The notes: a model not told the origin generated them from the sequence alone. DNA of 64,000 bases from Pseudomonas sp. URIL14HWK12:I12 (GCF_003097135.1 NZ_QEQL01000001.1:1178001-1242000); one strand, 5' to 3'. Shown: positions 19,075-28,518, counted from the first letter of the stretch. A program made the numbers and translations.

Positions 19075-20697
19075 TCAAACCGTGAACGTGGCCACCCGCC
19101 CCGACAACGTCGCGCCAAGAGATTGCAGGGCCTGGCTGGCGGCGGCAGTCTGATCGGCCTGCGTGGTGCTGACGGCGGAAAGGTCACGAATGTTGATCAG
19201 GTTGCGGTCCACCTCCCGCGCAACCTGCGCCTGCTCCTCTGCAGCGCTGGCGATGATCAGGTTCTGCTCGTTGATATTGGCAATGTGGGTAATGATCGCC
19301 TGGAGGGCCTGTTGGGCCTGCTGAGCCACCGCTAGGGTTGCTGCGGAACGCTCGCGGGTGAGATTCATGGCGCCGACGGCATGGTCGGAGCCCTCGCGGA
19401 TCGACTGGACCATCTCCTCGATCTCCAGCGTGGACTGCTGCGTGCGGTGCGCAAGGGCCCTGACCTCGTCGGCCACCACGGCGAAACCACGCCCCGCCTC
19501 GCCTGCCCGCGCCGCTTCGATGGCGGCATTGAGCGCCAGCAGGTTGGTTTGCTCGGCGATCCCGCGGATCACATCCAGCACCTTGGCGATGTCGCGCACT
19601 TGGCTGGCCAGCCCGCCCACACCATCGGCACTCTGCTCGATATCGGCCCCCATACGCTCGATCGCTTGCAGCGTCTCACTCACCCGTGCCTGGCCAGACT
19701 CGCCGGCGTTGCGGCATTCGCCGGATGCCTGGGAGGTCAGCACCGCCGTGCGGGCGACCTCCTCGACTGCCGCGGTCATTTCAGTGACGGCAGCAGCGGC
19801 CTGCTCAATCTCGTCATTTTGGCGCTGCAATGTATGGCGCGAGCCCTCCGTGACGCCGGTGAGCTCCACGGATGAGGCAGAAATGACCTGGGAGGAATCG
19901 AGGATCTGCTCGATGGTTGCCTTGAGGTTGCGCTGCATGGCGGCCAGCGCCACGTACAGGCGTGTGACCTCGTCCCGGCCGTCCGGCGTGATGGCGCGGG
20001 TCAGGTCACCTTTGGCAATCGCCTCGGCCAGGCCGACCGCGCTGCCGATGGGCCCTACCATGCTGCGGCTGACACGCCAGGCGATCAGCCCGGTAAGAAC
20101 CGCCGCCAGCCCGATCAGCAGCAGGATGTTGGTGCGTGAGCTGCTGAAGACCTCAGCCACCTCCACGAAGGAGTCATCCATATTCTGGCGGTTCACGTCC
20201 CCGAGCTTGAACAACAGCGGGAAGGCTTTTTCAGAATTGTCACGCAGTGAGCCGTTGAGCAATTCGACCATTTCCCCGTCGCGCCCTGCCTGGCTCAATT
20301 CGATCAATTGCCGAACGCCGCTGGCCGTCTGATCGAGGAGAGGCTTGATGGCTGCGAACAGCTCGCGTTCCTCGTCGTTATCGACGGCTGCCTCATAGGC
20401 CGCCCGGCTTTGGGCCATTTTATCCAGCTGGACTTCCAGGTGCCGGCTGCTGTCTTCGCGCGCCTGTGGGGAGGGGTACAGCGCTACTTTGAGCGAGTTG
20501 ACGCGCACGCCCAGCACCGCTTCACGCATATTGCCCAGCGCAGCAGAGGTCGGGCTGTCGTGGGTGCGGACGTTTTCGGTGAGGTCGGCGATGCGCTGCA
20601 TCTGGAACAGACCAAAAAACCCGACGATGATGACGACCAACGCAATCAGTGAGAAGCCGAGCGTGCACCGGGTGGAGATCGAGAGCTGCCTGAGCAT
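19075..20697 (-). CDS. Methyl-accepting chemotaxis protein
   Basis: A 540-residue transmembrane chemoreceptor. An N-terminal helix ([19 protein letters not shown]) and a second membrane segment (about 190-215, [18 protein letters not shown]) flank a periplasmic domain of about 150 residues resembling a four-helix bundle (4HB_MCP). A HAMP domain follows, then the signalling hairpin with [20 protein letters not shown], the CheA/CheW contact tip. AAGG sits upstream of the start. Placement between the importer operon and the lactonase operon suggests it detects a related compound, but the ligand is not readable. It runs convergently towards the amidohydrolase gene, 70 bp away. Confidence 0.95.
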   Translation of the reverse strand: MLRQLSISTRCTLGFSLIALVVIIVGFFGLFQMQRIADLTENVRTHDSPTSAALGNMREAVLGVRVNSLKVALYPSPQAREDSSRHLEVQLDKMAQSRAAYEAAVDNDEERELFAAIKPLLDQTASGVRQLIELSQAGRDGEMVELLNGSLRDNSEKAFPLLFKLGDVNRQNMDDSFVEVAEVFSSSRTNILLLIGLAAVLTGLIAWRVSRSMVGPIGSAVGLAEAIAKGDLTRAITPDGRDEVTRLYVALAAMQRNLKATIEQILDSSQVISASSVELTGVTEGSRHTLQRQNDEIEQAAAAVTEMTAAVEEVARTAVLTSQASGECRNAGESGQARVSETLQAIERMGADIEQSADGVGGLASQVRDIAKVLDVIRGIAEQTNLLALNAAIEAARAGEAGRGFAVVADEVRALAHRTQQSTLEIEEMVQSIREGSDHAVGAMNLTRERSAATLAVAQQAQQALQAIITHIANINEQNLIIASAAEEQAQVAREVDRNLINIRDLSAVSTTQADQTAAASQALQSLGATLSGRVATFTV

Positions 20698-20834
20698 GAG
20701 TGCCTACCTTGAGGGTCCATTCGGGGGCTAGCGCAGCAGTTGAGCACACGCTTAGGTGGCCTTTTGCCGCACGATCCCCACGCCATCGGCAGCGTTACGG
20801 ATAAGTTTAAATTTTTCGGAACGGCATTTTTATT

Positions 20835-22190
20835 TTATGGACGATGGCTGCTCGTTTCGAGGCCAGGTGACTGCCCGGGCGTTGCAACCTTTTTGGATGG
20901 GTCACCCAGCCAGACCATCAGCAGTGTACCTATCGCCAGGATCGCCGCCACGCAGAAGAATGGCCCCGTGAAGCTCTGCGTCATGTCCTTGATCAGCCCG
21001 ATCAGGAACGGCCCGGCGAAACCACCCAGGTTGCCGATCGATACGATCAGCGCCAGCCCGCCGGCAGCTGCGCGGCCAGTCAGGAAGGTCGAGGGAATGG
21101 CCCAGAAGGTAGCCTGGAACGCGAGAATGCTGGCCACTGCCAAGCCCAGCGCGGTGATCTTGAGCACCGGGTCGCTCAGCAGTGCACTGGCAACCAACGC
21201 GAGCGCTGCCAGCGTGAGCGCACTGACCACATAGCGCAAGCGATGCCGGGCGCGGTTGGCAAGCCGCGCCCACAGGGTCATGGCTACCGCACCGAACAGG
21301 TAAGGCAGGGCTGCCACCAGGCCGACCATGCTGTTGGCCCAGCCCATGCTTTTGATGATCTGCGGCATCCACAGCCCGATGCCCACCGAGCCTACGATGC
21401 AACAGAAGTTGATCGCCGCCAGAATGAACACCTTGGGGTTGGTCAGGGCGCCGCGCAAAGTATTGCCGTGTGATGCACTGATGCTCTGCTGCTCGCGGGC
21501 CAGCCGTTCGGCCAGCCAAGCCTTCTCGCGCTCGGACAACCAGCGCGCCTTGGCGGGCGTGTCGACCAGTACGAACAGGCAGACGATGCCCAGCAGCACG
21601 GCTGGCAAGGCTTCGAGGATCAACAGCAGCTGCCAGCTCTGAAGCCCCATGACGCCGTGCACGTCCAACAGCCAGCCCGACACCGGTGAGCCGATAATGT
21701 TGGCAACCGGAATGCCCAGCAGAAACGCCGCCGTGGCCTTGGCGCGCCACTTGCCCGGGAACCAGTAGGTGAAATACAGGTACACCCCCGGGGTGAAACC
21801 GGCCTCGGCCAGCCCCAGCAGGAACCGCGCGATGCTGAAGCTGACCGGCCCGGTCACGAACGCCGTGGCCATCGAGACCAGGCCCCAGGTAATCATGATC
21901 CGGGCGATCCAGATGCGCGCACCGAAGCGCTGCATCAGCAGGTTGCTGGGGATTTCGAAAATGAAATAGCCAAAGAAGAACAGCCCCGCCGCCCAGCCGA
22001 ACATCGTGGCGGTCAGGCCCAGGTCCTTGTTCATGCCAATGGCGGCGAAGCCTACGTTGGTGCGGTCCAGGTAGCTGATCACATAGCAGAGGAAGATGAA
22101 CGGTACGATGCGCATCAGCACCCTGCGCAGCAGTTTTTCGCCTTCGGCATCGGTCAGCGGCGCGGTGGCCGCAAGGGGTTGTGGGGTCAT
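20835..22190 (-). CDS. MFS transporter, anion:cation symporter type
   Basis: A 451-residue permease with about 12 helices and the ACS-family opening CYVISYLDRTNVGFAAIGMN plus ARIMITWGLVSMATAF. Close relatives take up tartrate, glucarate, phthalate and similar acids. It lies 51 bp downstream of the SMP-30 gene and probably shares its promoter and the IclR-type operator there. It is a paralogue of the transporters at 10554 and 27077. Confidence 0.9.
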   Translation of the reverse strand: MTPQPLAATAPLTDAEGEKLLRRVLMRIVPFIFLCYVISYLDRTNVGFAAIGMNKDLGLTATMFGWAAGLFFFGYFIFEIPSNLLMQRFGARIWIARIMITWGLVSMATAFVTGPVSFSIARFLLGLAEAGFTPGVYLYFTYWFPGKWRAKATAAFLLGIPVANIIGSPVSGWLLDVHGVMGLQSWQLLLILEALPAVLLGIVCLFVLVDTPAKARWLSEREKAWLAERLAREQQSISASHGNTLRGALTNPKVFILAAINFCCIVGSVGIGLWMPQIIKSMGWANSMVGLVAALPYLFGAVAMTLWARLANRARHRLRYVVSALTLAALALVASALLSDPVLKITALGLAVASILAFQATFWAIPSTFLTGRAAAGGLALIVSIGNLGGFAGPFLIGLIKDMTQSFTGPFFCVAAILAIGTLLMVWLGDPSKKVATPGQSPGLETSSHRP

Positions 22191-22241
22191 GGAAAGCTCG
22201 GTGTTGTGATTGTTATCGAGGCGCCTGGCAGGTCAGCCAGC

Positions 22242-23162
22242 TTAGCTGTGCGAATACATCGGCAGCCCGGGCGCCAGCCCCCGGGCCTGCATGATCGTGC
22301 CGGTCTCCGACTCGACGATGTAGAGGGTTTGGCCGTCGGCACCGCCGAAGGCCAGGTTGGTGTTGCTGATACCGCAACACGACTTGATACGCAGTAGCGG
22401 CTCGCCCACCTTCGACAGGCACCACACAGAACCGAAGCCGGTGTGGGCGATGTAGAGGTTGCTCTGATTATCCAGCGCCAGGCCGTCCGGGCCGCCGAGG
22501 CCACCGTGAAGCTGGGAAAACACCCCGACCTTGCTGATGATCGAGCTGTTGCCCAACGGGATGCGCCAGATCTGCTGGGCACGGGTAACAGCGATCAGCA
22601 AGTGATTCAGGTGCGGATCGTAGACGATGCCGTTGGGGCTGGGGACGGTGTTGATCAGGCAAGTGAGTTGACCGTCGGCGCTGAGTTTGTATACCCGGCC
22701 GGTGGCGTCCTGCTGGCCCGTCTGGCCTTGATCGGTGAAATACATGTCGCCATTGGGCGCGAACACCAGGTCGTTGACGCCCTTGAAGCCTTCAGAGCCC
22801 GCCGATTCCAGATAAGGCTCGGTACGCCCGGTTTCCGGATCAAGGAGCACGATGCCGCGCTTGTAGTCGGTGATGAAGATGCGACCGTCCTGATGAATCT
22901 TCAGGCCGTTGGGCCAGCCATCATACTGGCACACCAGCTCCCACTGGCCGTCGGCAGAGATACGAAAGATGCGCCCATAGGGGATGTCGGTGACGTACAG
23001 CCGCCCTTGCCGATCGAACGATGGGCCTTCGAGGAAAGAGTCGATGGGCCGCCCTTGGCGATTGGCATCGCCCCAGGCATTGCGGCGAGGCGTGCGGAAC
23101 GCGTCGGGCAGGCGGGTAAAGACGGTAGCCTCGACCGTAGGGGGCGCTGCGAAAAAGCTCAT
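22242..23162 (-). CDS. SMP-30/gluconolactonase-family beta-propeller protein
   Basis: This 306-residue six-bladed propeller has no signal peptide. Typical SMP-30 elements are EGPSFDRQGRLYVTD near residue 45 (Glu as a metal ligand), the WPNGLKIHQDGRIFITD repeat, the metal-site asparagine in KGVNDLVFAPNGDMYFTD, and the catalytic aspartate region GGPDGLALDNQSN. Members hydrolyse sugar or other lactones using Ca2+ or Zn2+. It is the first gene of a two-gene operon with an MFS transporter. It is the third potential lactonase in the locus. Confidence 0.88.
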   Translation of the reverse strand: MSFFAAPPTVEATVFTRLPDAFRTPRRNAWGDANRQGRPIDSFLEGPSFDRQGRLYVTDIPYGRIFRISADGQWELVCQYDGWPNGLKIHQDGRIFITDYKRGIVLLDPETGRTEPYLESAGSEGFKGVNDLVFAPNGDMYFTDQGQTGQQDATGRVYKLSADGQLTCLINTVPSPNGIVYDPHLNHLLIAVTRAQQIWRIPLGNSSIISKVGVFSQLHGGLGGPDGLALDNQSNLYIAHTGFGSVWCLSKVGEPLLRIKSCCGISNTNLAFGGADGQTLYIVESETGTIMQARGLAPGLPMYSHS

Positions 23163-23213
23163 GAGGAGTTTCCTTGAGGGCGCATTGTTCTTTTAGCTGA
23201 AGCTACCATAATC

Positions 23214-23226
23214 GAAATGCCATAGC
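23214..23226. promoter_or_regulatory. Predicted IclR operator, site 4 (SMP-30 promoter)
   Basis: GAAATGCCATAGC lies 52 bases upstream of the SMP-30 start, at a position comparable to sites 1-3. The right arm is the most diverged of the four. Confidence 0.45.
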
Positions 23227-23414
23227 AAAATTTCGCATTTATCGTCGCATATATCTCTCTTAAGGCCGATTGAAGGCTTATCAGGCCACTACATGAGAAC
23301 GTCGTTCTATTAATAACGAAAGCTTTGCGCTGTTTTTCTTTCCTATCGGCACCAGGAAAAGGAATAAGCCTCCTCGGGGTGCGTCCTGCTTGCGAAGGCC
23401 CTACGGAGAACGCC

Positions 23415-23780
23415 ATGAAACGCCCCCGCACCCGTGCCTGGTGCCTGCTAGCCGGCCTGGCTGTGCTCGCCGGCCCGCTGTTGGCGCATGAAGAAGACGC
23501 CCATCCCAGTGCGCCGGAAGGCCAAGCGTCGGCCGAGGAGCAATACCTGCAAAAAAACGACCAGGCCATGGCCGCCATGATGCAGGGCATGCGCGCAGAA
23601 CCCTCCGGCAGCATCGATGCAGACTTTCGCAAAATGATGACAGCGCACCATCAGGGCGCCATCGAAATGGCCAGGCTCCAGCTGCAATACGGCAGCAACG
23701 ACAAGCTCAAGCGCATCGCTCAGGAAATCATCATCGAGCAGCAGCAAGAGATCGCCGCCATGCAACTGGTTCAGCCCTGA
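23415..23780 (+). CDS. DUF305-family exported protein
   Basis: A 121-residue protein with a signal peptide (RAWCLLAGLAVLAGPLLA, cleavage before HEEDAHP). It is followed by one DUF305 helical bundle containing DFRKMMTAHHQGAIEMARL and QEIIIEQQQEIAAMQ. The two adjacent histidines and the methionines are typical of this ferritin-like, probably metal-binding family. The ATG at 23415 has CGGAG upstream. The next gene downstream encodes a YVTN-propeller protein, a common neighbour. The periplasmic function is unknown. Confidence 0.88.
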   Translation: MKRPRTRAWCLLAGLAVLAGPLLAHEEDAHPSAPEGQASAEEQYLQKNDQAMAAMMQGMRAEPSGSIDADFRKMMTAHHQGAIEMARLQLQYGSNDKLKRIAQEIIIEQQQEIAAMQLVQP

Positions 23781-23817
23781 CACGCCCCGCCCTTCCCGCC
23801 CATTACAGAGGTAGAAG

Positions 23818-23870
23818 ATGATGCAGCACGCGAAATCGAAATATGCCGCCAGCGCACTGGCCCTGGTGTG
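23818..23870 (+). other. Out-of-frame signal peptide of the YVTN protein (2-base shift)
   Basis: From the ATG at 23818 the frame reads MMQHAKSKYAASALALV and then leaves the propeller frame. Removing one GT from the tandem GTGT at 23866-23869 joins it to GCSAWAGQAPYSSQ. That gives a complete lipoprotein-type signal with lipobox L-V-G-C. As written, the signal peptide and the mature protein are in different frames. Confidence 0.7.
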
Positions 23871-25268
23871 GGATGTTCTGCCTGGGCCGGCCAAGCGCCG
23901 TACAGCAGCCAGGCACCTGACATCCCGATTTCCCATCAGGACCGTGTCTATGCCGCTGAACAATTCTCCAACACCGTCTCGGTCACGGACCCAGCGGACA
24001 ACCGCGTGCTGGGCGTTATAGCGTTGGGCGACCCGCAACCGATGAACCTGAGCCCGCTGTACAAGGGCGAAGTGCTGGTGCATGGCATGGGGTTCTCCCC
24101 AGATCACAAAACCCTGGCTGTGGTCTCGATCGGCACCAATTCGGTGTCGTTCATCGATACCGAAACCAATACCGTCAAGCACAAGACCTATGTGGGCCGC
24201 TCGCCCCACGAGGCTTTCTATACCCCGGACGGGCGCGAAGTGTGGGTGACTGTGCGCGGCGAAAACTATGTGGCCGTGCTTGACGCCGCTACATACGCAG
24301 AAAAAAGGCGAATCATCACACCGGCAGGCCCGGGCATGCAGATCTTCTCCCCCGATGGCCAGTACGGTTACATCTGTTCCTCGTTCAACCCCGAGACCGT
24401 GATCGTTTCGACCTCTACGCACGAACAGGTCGGCAAAGTCACCCAGGCCAGCCCGTTCTGCCCCAACATCGCTGCCTCGCCGGACGGCCAGCAGGTCTGG
24501 TTCACGCTCAAGGACACGGGCAAAGCACAGGTGTTCAATGCGCGGCCGCCCTTCCAACTGCTCAAGACAGTGGAGATCGGGCCTATCGCCAACCATGTGA
24601 ACTTCGCCCGCACTGCCAAGGGGCAGTTTGCCTACGTCACCGTAGGTGGCCTTAACCAGGTGCAGGTTTACGACACCAAAAGCTTCGACAAGGTAGCAAC
24701 CGTCGATGTCGGCAAACTCCCCCACGGTGTGTGGCCCTCGGGCGACGGCACGAGGATATACGTCGGTCTTGAAAACGACGACGCTTTGGCAGTGATCGAT
24801 ACGACGAGCAACACCCTGATTGCCACGATTCCCATAGGCCAGGCGCCACAAGCCATCGCCTATGTGGCCCATGCAGTGGAGAAAGGCCCGGGTACGGAAA
24901 ACCTCAAACCCTTGGGCGAGGCCGCTCAGGCAGCGCACATTCGGCTGAAGTCGACCCGCACCCACGAGCTGGTCACCAGCGTAACCTTGTTCAGCCAGGG
25001 CCTTACCCAAGTGCTGCAAGCTGCTGCTACCGGCCTGGAGCCCGGCAAGCCCTACACGCTGGCCCTGGCCGAACACAGCGATGGCACTGGCACAGTGCAA
25101 CCGCTGGCCGCATTCATGGCCAACCCCGCCGGCGCTGCGATCGTCAATGCCGTAGGGCCAATAAGGCAGATCGTTCAGGCCGATCAGCCCGCAACACGGC
25201 GATACCTGGCTATCATCCCCGGCGCACCCGGCAGCCAGAACGCGCCCGTACAGACCCAAGCAGACTGA
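23868..25268 (+). CDS. YVTN-type beta-propeller protein, 5' end frameshifted
   Basis: The open frame begins at a weak GTG and gives 466 residues. It shows repeated YVTN/YncE blades: NTVSVTDPADNRVLGVIALG, NSVSFIDTETNTVKHKTYVG, NYVAVLDAATYAEKRR, DDALAVIDTTSNTLIATI. A C-terminal region of about 110 residues without blades follows. Such proteins are usually exported. Here the export signal is encoded one frame over (23818-23870), so the sequence as given would make either a leaderless protein or a short frameshifted peptide. It may be a true mutation, a slippage site or an assembly error. Its neighbours are a DUF305 protein upstream and a methyltransferase downstream (14-bp gap). Confidence 0.8.
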   Translation: MGCSAWAGQAPYSSQAPDIPISHQDRVYAAEQFSNTVSVTDPADNRVLGVIALGDPQPMNLSPLYKGEVLVHGMGFSPDHKTLAVVSIGTNSVSFIDTETNTVKHKTYVGRSPHEAFYTPDGREVWVTVRGENYVAVLDAATYAEKRRIITPAGPGMQIFSPDGQYGYICSSFNPETVIVSTSTHEQVGKVTQASPFCPNIAASPDGQQVWFTLKDTGKAQVFNARPPFQLLKTVEIGPIANHVNFARTAKGQFAYVTVGGLNQVQVYDTKSFDKVATVDVGKLPHGVWPSGDGTRIYVGLENDDALAVIDTTSNTLIATIPIGQAPQAIAYVAHAVEKGPGTENLKPLGEAAQAAHIRLKSTRTHELVTSVTLFSQGLTQVLQAAATGLEPGKPYTLALAEHSDGTGTVQPLAAFMANPAGAAIVNAVGPIRQIVQADQPATRRYLAIIPGAPGSQNAPVQTQAD

Positions 25269-25282
25269 GGACAGCACCTTCC

Positions 25283-25990
25283 ATGAAGCCCGTACCCGAC
25301 ACCGGCCCGATCGATGACAGCGCAGCTGTGTATTCGCCCCTGACCCTCGCCCTGTATGACGCGTGGGTGCTGCAGATCTCCAATCGATTCGCCTGGCGCT
25401 GCCCGACTCGCACCGCGCTGCTGCCTTTCTACGAGCGCCATCTGGGGCGCAAGCACCTGGATGTCGGGGTCGGGACCGGCTACTACCTCGCCCATTGCAA
25501 GGGCGCGAATCGATCATCCATCACGCTGATGGACATCAATGTGGCCAGCCTGCAGGCGGCAAGCCGGCGCATAAGGGCGCTCAAGCCGCAGACAATCGTC
25601 CACAACGTGTTCACGCCCTGGGAAACCACAGAGCGGTATGACTCGATATCGCTGTTCTACCTGATGCATTGCCTGAGCGGTTCGGTGGACGAAAAAGCGC
25701 AGGTGTTCAGCCACCTCAAAGCCTGCCTGGCACCGGGGGGAACGCTCTACGGGGCGACCATCCTGGGCCAGGGTGTGGCGCATAACCGGTTTGGCCGCAA
25801 GCTGATGGACGTCTACAACGCCAAGGGCATTTTTGGCAACCGAAACGACTCTGCAGAGGCTTTTATCCGGGTTCTGAACGGGCTGTTCGGCTCGGTTCAG
25901 GCGCACATGGTGGGCTGTGTATTGTTGTTTGCAGCGCAAGATGCGCCACGCCCCTGTGCCAATGCGTCAGAAAGTAGCGCAGGCGTGTAG
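25283..25990 (+). CDS. Class I SAM-dependent methyltransferase
   Basis: A 235-residue soluble protein. Motif I is KHLDVGVGTGYYLAHC near residue 57, followed by TLMDINVASLQAA (acidic residue for SAM ribose) and a motif III-like LKACLAPGGTLYGATI. The overall shape matches small-molecule methyltransferases. It begins 14 bp after the YVTN gene and is probably co-transcribed. The substrate is unknown. Confidence 0.85.
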   Translation: MKPVPDTGPIDDSAAVYSPLTLALYDAWVLQISNRFAWRCPTRTALLPFYERHLGRKHLDVGVGTGYYLAHCKGANRSSITLMDINVASLQAASRRIRALKPQTIVHNVFTPWETTERYDSISLFYLMHCLSGSVDEKAQVFSHLKACLAPGGTLYGATILGQGVAHNRFGRKLMDVYNAKGIFGNRNDSAEAFIRVLNGLFGSVQAHMVGCVLLFAAQDAPRPCANASESSAGV

Positions 25991-26196
25991 GCATGTAACA
26001 ACACGGTGCAAAAAGCCACACAATGATGAACGCATTGTTCAACAATGCAGCACCGATCAACCGGCCTATCGTGGGTGATTTCTAACTTTTGGCATCGAAT
26101 TTGCTCTCGTTCACCACCGTTAGAACGCAGAGCGACCGGCTCACGCATTCAAGCCGCCGTGATCCGCGCCTACCTCATCTGAACAGGAGGCCTACC

Positions 26197-26991
26197 ATGA
26201 CCGCACTTCAACTCGCCCGCGAAGCAGCGGCCGCCGCCCGTGGCCGCTACCGAAACGGCCTGGTGGCCCCTACCGCTGGCATCGCGCCTGGCCTCACGCA
26301 GGCCAACCTGATTTCGCTGCCCCGGGAATGGGCCTATGACTTCCTGCTGTTCGCCCAGCGCAACTCCCAAGCCTGTCCGGTACTGGATGTGACCGAACCA
26401 GGCAGCTATCGCACCCTGCTGGCCGAGGGCGCCGACCTGCGCACCGACCTGCCCCGCTACCGCATTTGGCGAGAAGGCCAACTGGCCGAGGAAGTCAGCG
26501 ATGCCAGCCAGCATTGGGCCGAGCACGGCGACTTGGTGAGCTTCCTCATCGGCTGCAGTTTCAGCTTCGAAACCGACCTGCTCAATGCAGGCATCGATGT
26601 GCGGCATATCAGCCAAGGGTGCAACGTACCGATGTACCGCACCAACCGGGCCTGCCGCCCCGCCGGGCGCTTGCAGGGCAACATGGTGGTCTCGATGCGC
26701 CCTATCGCGGCTGACCAGGTCGCGAATGCGGCCAAGATTACTGCCCGTTACCCAGGGGTGCATGGGGCGCCGGTGCATGTCGGCGAACCGGGGTTGCTCG
26801 GCATCGAGGATGTGTCACGCCCTGACTTTGGCGATGCTGTAAGCATCCAGCCCGGTGAGATCCCGGTGTTCTGGGCATGCGGGGTGACGCCCCAGGCGGT
26901 GGTAATGGCTTCGCGAGTGCCATTTGCGATTTCCCACGCGCCGGGGCATATGTTCATTACGGATGTGGCCGATAGCGTGTATCGGGTGTAG
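26197..26991 (+). CDS. UPF0317/DUF1445 putative hydro-lyase
   Basis: A 264-residue cytoplasmic protein of the DUF1445 family, which includes D-glutamate cyclase-like enzymes and is often annotated as putative hydro-lyase. Characteristic stretches are [45 protein letters not shown] and [13 protein letters not shown] near the C-terminus with [12 protein letters not shown]. The start at 26197 is fixed by AGGAGG 6 bases upstream. An upstream in-frame start would lack a ribosome-binding site. It is followed by a convergent MFS gene 85 bp away. The physiological substrate is unproven. Confidence 0.88.
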   Translation: MTALQLAREAAAAARGRYRNGLVAPTAGIAPGLTQANLISLPREWAYDFLLFAQRNSQACPVLDVTEPGSYRTLLAEGADLRTDLPRYRIWREGQLAEEVSDASQHWAEHGDLVSFLIGCSFSFETDLLNAGIDVRHISQGCNVPMYRTNRACRPAGRLQGNMVVSMRPIAADQVANAAKITARYPGVHGAPVHVGEPGLLGIEDVSRPDFGDAVSIQPGEIPVFWACGVTPQAVVMASRVPFAISHAPGHMFITDVADSVYRV

Positions 26992-27076
26992 GAACCGAGC
27001 GCTCTGCGCGGCGCCCCTGCTCACCCTGGCGATTCAGAAACCGCTCGCAGGGCGCCAGGAGAGTGAACAGCCCGCC

Positions 27077-28393
27077 TCAATGGGGCTGGGCCAAGGCATC
27101 AGGGCTGGGCTTGCGCGGGCGCAGGATCCACAGCATCAGCAGCCCCGCACAGGCAATCATCGCTGCCGCCACCTGCAGCCCCGTGCCCAGGTCACCGGTC
27201 AGGGATGTCACATAACCCAGCATTGCCGGCCCCACTGCCCCACCCAGGGCGCCAATGCTGCTGATGACAGCGATCCCGGCCGCTGCTGCCTGGGGCGGCA
27301 AGAGCGTGGGCGGGACCGACCAGAACACCGATAAACTGGCGAAATGCCCAGCCGTGGCCACGCTCAACAGTGCCACCGCCCACAACGGGTGCAGTTGCAC
27401 CATCTTCATCGCCGCCAGGCTGGCGGCCGCGGCAAACAGGGGTAACGCATAATGCCAGCGCCGCTCGGCGTGCCGGTCTGAATGGCGGCCCCAATACAGC
27501 ATCGCAACGATCCCGACGGCAGACGGGACTGCACTGAGCAGCCCCACCTGCAGCACATTACTGACCCCGGCGTTGTGGATGATCGTCGGTGAATAGAACG
27601 CGATGGTATTGGCCAGGACATAGCTGCCAAAGGAGATCATGCCCAGCAACAGAAGCCGGGGTTCCCGGAACGCAAGGCGCAGGGAGCCGTGTGCCGTGCG
27701 CTCGGTGCCGGGGGCCTGAGCGAGGTCCCTGGCAACTTGAGCACGCTCCTCGGCAGTCAGCCAGCGCGCCTGTTGCGGGCCGTCGTCCAGGCAGCGAAAA
27801 GCCACCACCCCCAGCACCATGGCTGGCAAGCCCTCGAGCAAGAACATCCATTGCCAGCCCTTCAGCCCGGCGATGCCGTCCATGCCATGCATGATCCATC
27901 CCGACAGCGGCGAGCCGACCAGCCCGGCAACCGGAACCGCCACGAAAAACAGTGCTGTGATGCGAGCCCTGCGCGCTGCCGGGAACCAGTAGGACAGGTA
28001 CAGGATGATCCCCGGAAAGAAACCTGCCTCGGCAGCACCCAGCAGTACCCGCAGGGTGTAAAACTGCCACGGCGTGCGCACGAACATGGTCAGCACGGTG
28101 ACCAGGCCCCACAGCAGCATGATGCGCAGCAGCGTCTTGCGTGCGCCAATGCGTGCAAGCAGCAGGTTGCTGGGCACCTCCAACAACAGAAAGCCGATGA
28201 AGAACAAACCAGCACCCAGGCCGAACACCCGGGCGTCAAAACCCAACTGATCGCTGAATTGCAGTTTGGCAATACCGATATTGACCCGGTCAATGTAATT
28301 GACGACGTAGCAGAGCAACAGCAAAGGCATCAAGCGCCAGGCGATTCGGGTGTACAGCTGCCCGGCGCCGGCGGCTTCATCAGAGGTGTTCAT
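27077..28393 (-). CDS. MFS transporter, anion:cation symporter type, of the MarR module
   Basis: A 438-residue permease with about 12 helices and the ACS-type opening CYVVNYIDRVNIGIAKLQFS. It diverges from the acyl-CoA operon that begins at 28551. Two predicted MarR operators lie in the shared 157-bp intergenic region, so it is probably the uptake system for the acid degraded by that operon. AAGG precedes the ATG. Confidence 0.9.
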   Translation of the reverse strand: MNTSDEAAGAGQLYTRIAWRLMPLLLLCYVVNYIDRVNIGIAKLQFSDQLGFDARVFGLGAGLFFIGFLLLEVPSNLLLARIGARKTLLRIMLLWGLVTVLTMFVRTPWQFYTLRVLLGAAEAGFFPGIILYLSYWFPAARRARITALFFVAVPVAGLVGSPLSGWIMHGMDGIAGLKGWQWMFLLEGLPAMVLGVVAFRCLDDGPQQARWLTAEERAQVARDLAQAPGTERTAHGSLRLAFREPRLLLLGMISFGSYVLANTIAFYSPTIIHNAGVSNVLQVGLLSAVPSAVGIVAMLYWGRHSDRHAERRWHYALPLFAAAASLAAMKMVQLHPLWAVALLSVATAGHFASLSVFWSVPPTLLPPQAAAAGIAVISSIGALGGAVGPAMLGYVTSLTGDLGTGLQVAAAMIACAGLLMLWILRPRKPSPDALAQPH

Positions 28394-28481
28394 GGCACGA
28401 CCTTCTTGTTGTTAGGGGAACGTAGGTGCTCGCGCGGCAGTGGGCTTATCGTGGATGACGCGGGAGCTACAGCGCAGCACC

Positions 28482-28500
28482 TAGTTGACAACATCAACTA
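28482..28500. promoter_or_regulatory. Predicted MarR operator O1
   Basis: TAGTTGA-CAACA-TCAACTA is a perfect palindrome with 7-bp arms. It lies between the divergent MFS and nitronate monooxygenase-like genes. Its core TTGA-N5-TCAA recurs at 28506 and upstream of the marR gene. Confidence 0.65.
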
Positions 28501-28505
28501 TGTAA

Positions 28506-28518
28506 TTGACAGTGTCAA
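28506..28518. promoter_or_regulatory. Predicted MarR operator O2
   Basis: TTGACA-G-TGTCAA is a perfect palindrome with 6-bp arms. Its centre is 21 bp from the centre of O1, two helical turns, so two dimers could bind the same DNA face. Confidence 0.65.

Noticed and set aside
20810..20835. A fifth copy of the IclR-type motif upstream of the MCP gene (GGAACGGCATTTTT)
   Set aside because: It matches only the GGCATTT half and has the wrong spacing, so it was not counted with the four good sites.
23448..25517. A 689-residue minus-strand frame opposite the YVTN gene
   Set aside because: It is the complement of clear YVTN blades. Composition is typical of a shadow frame.
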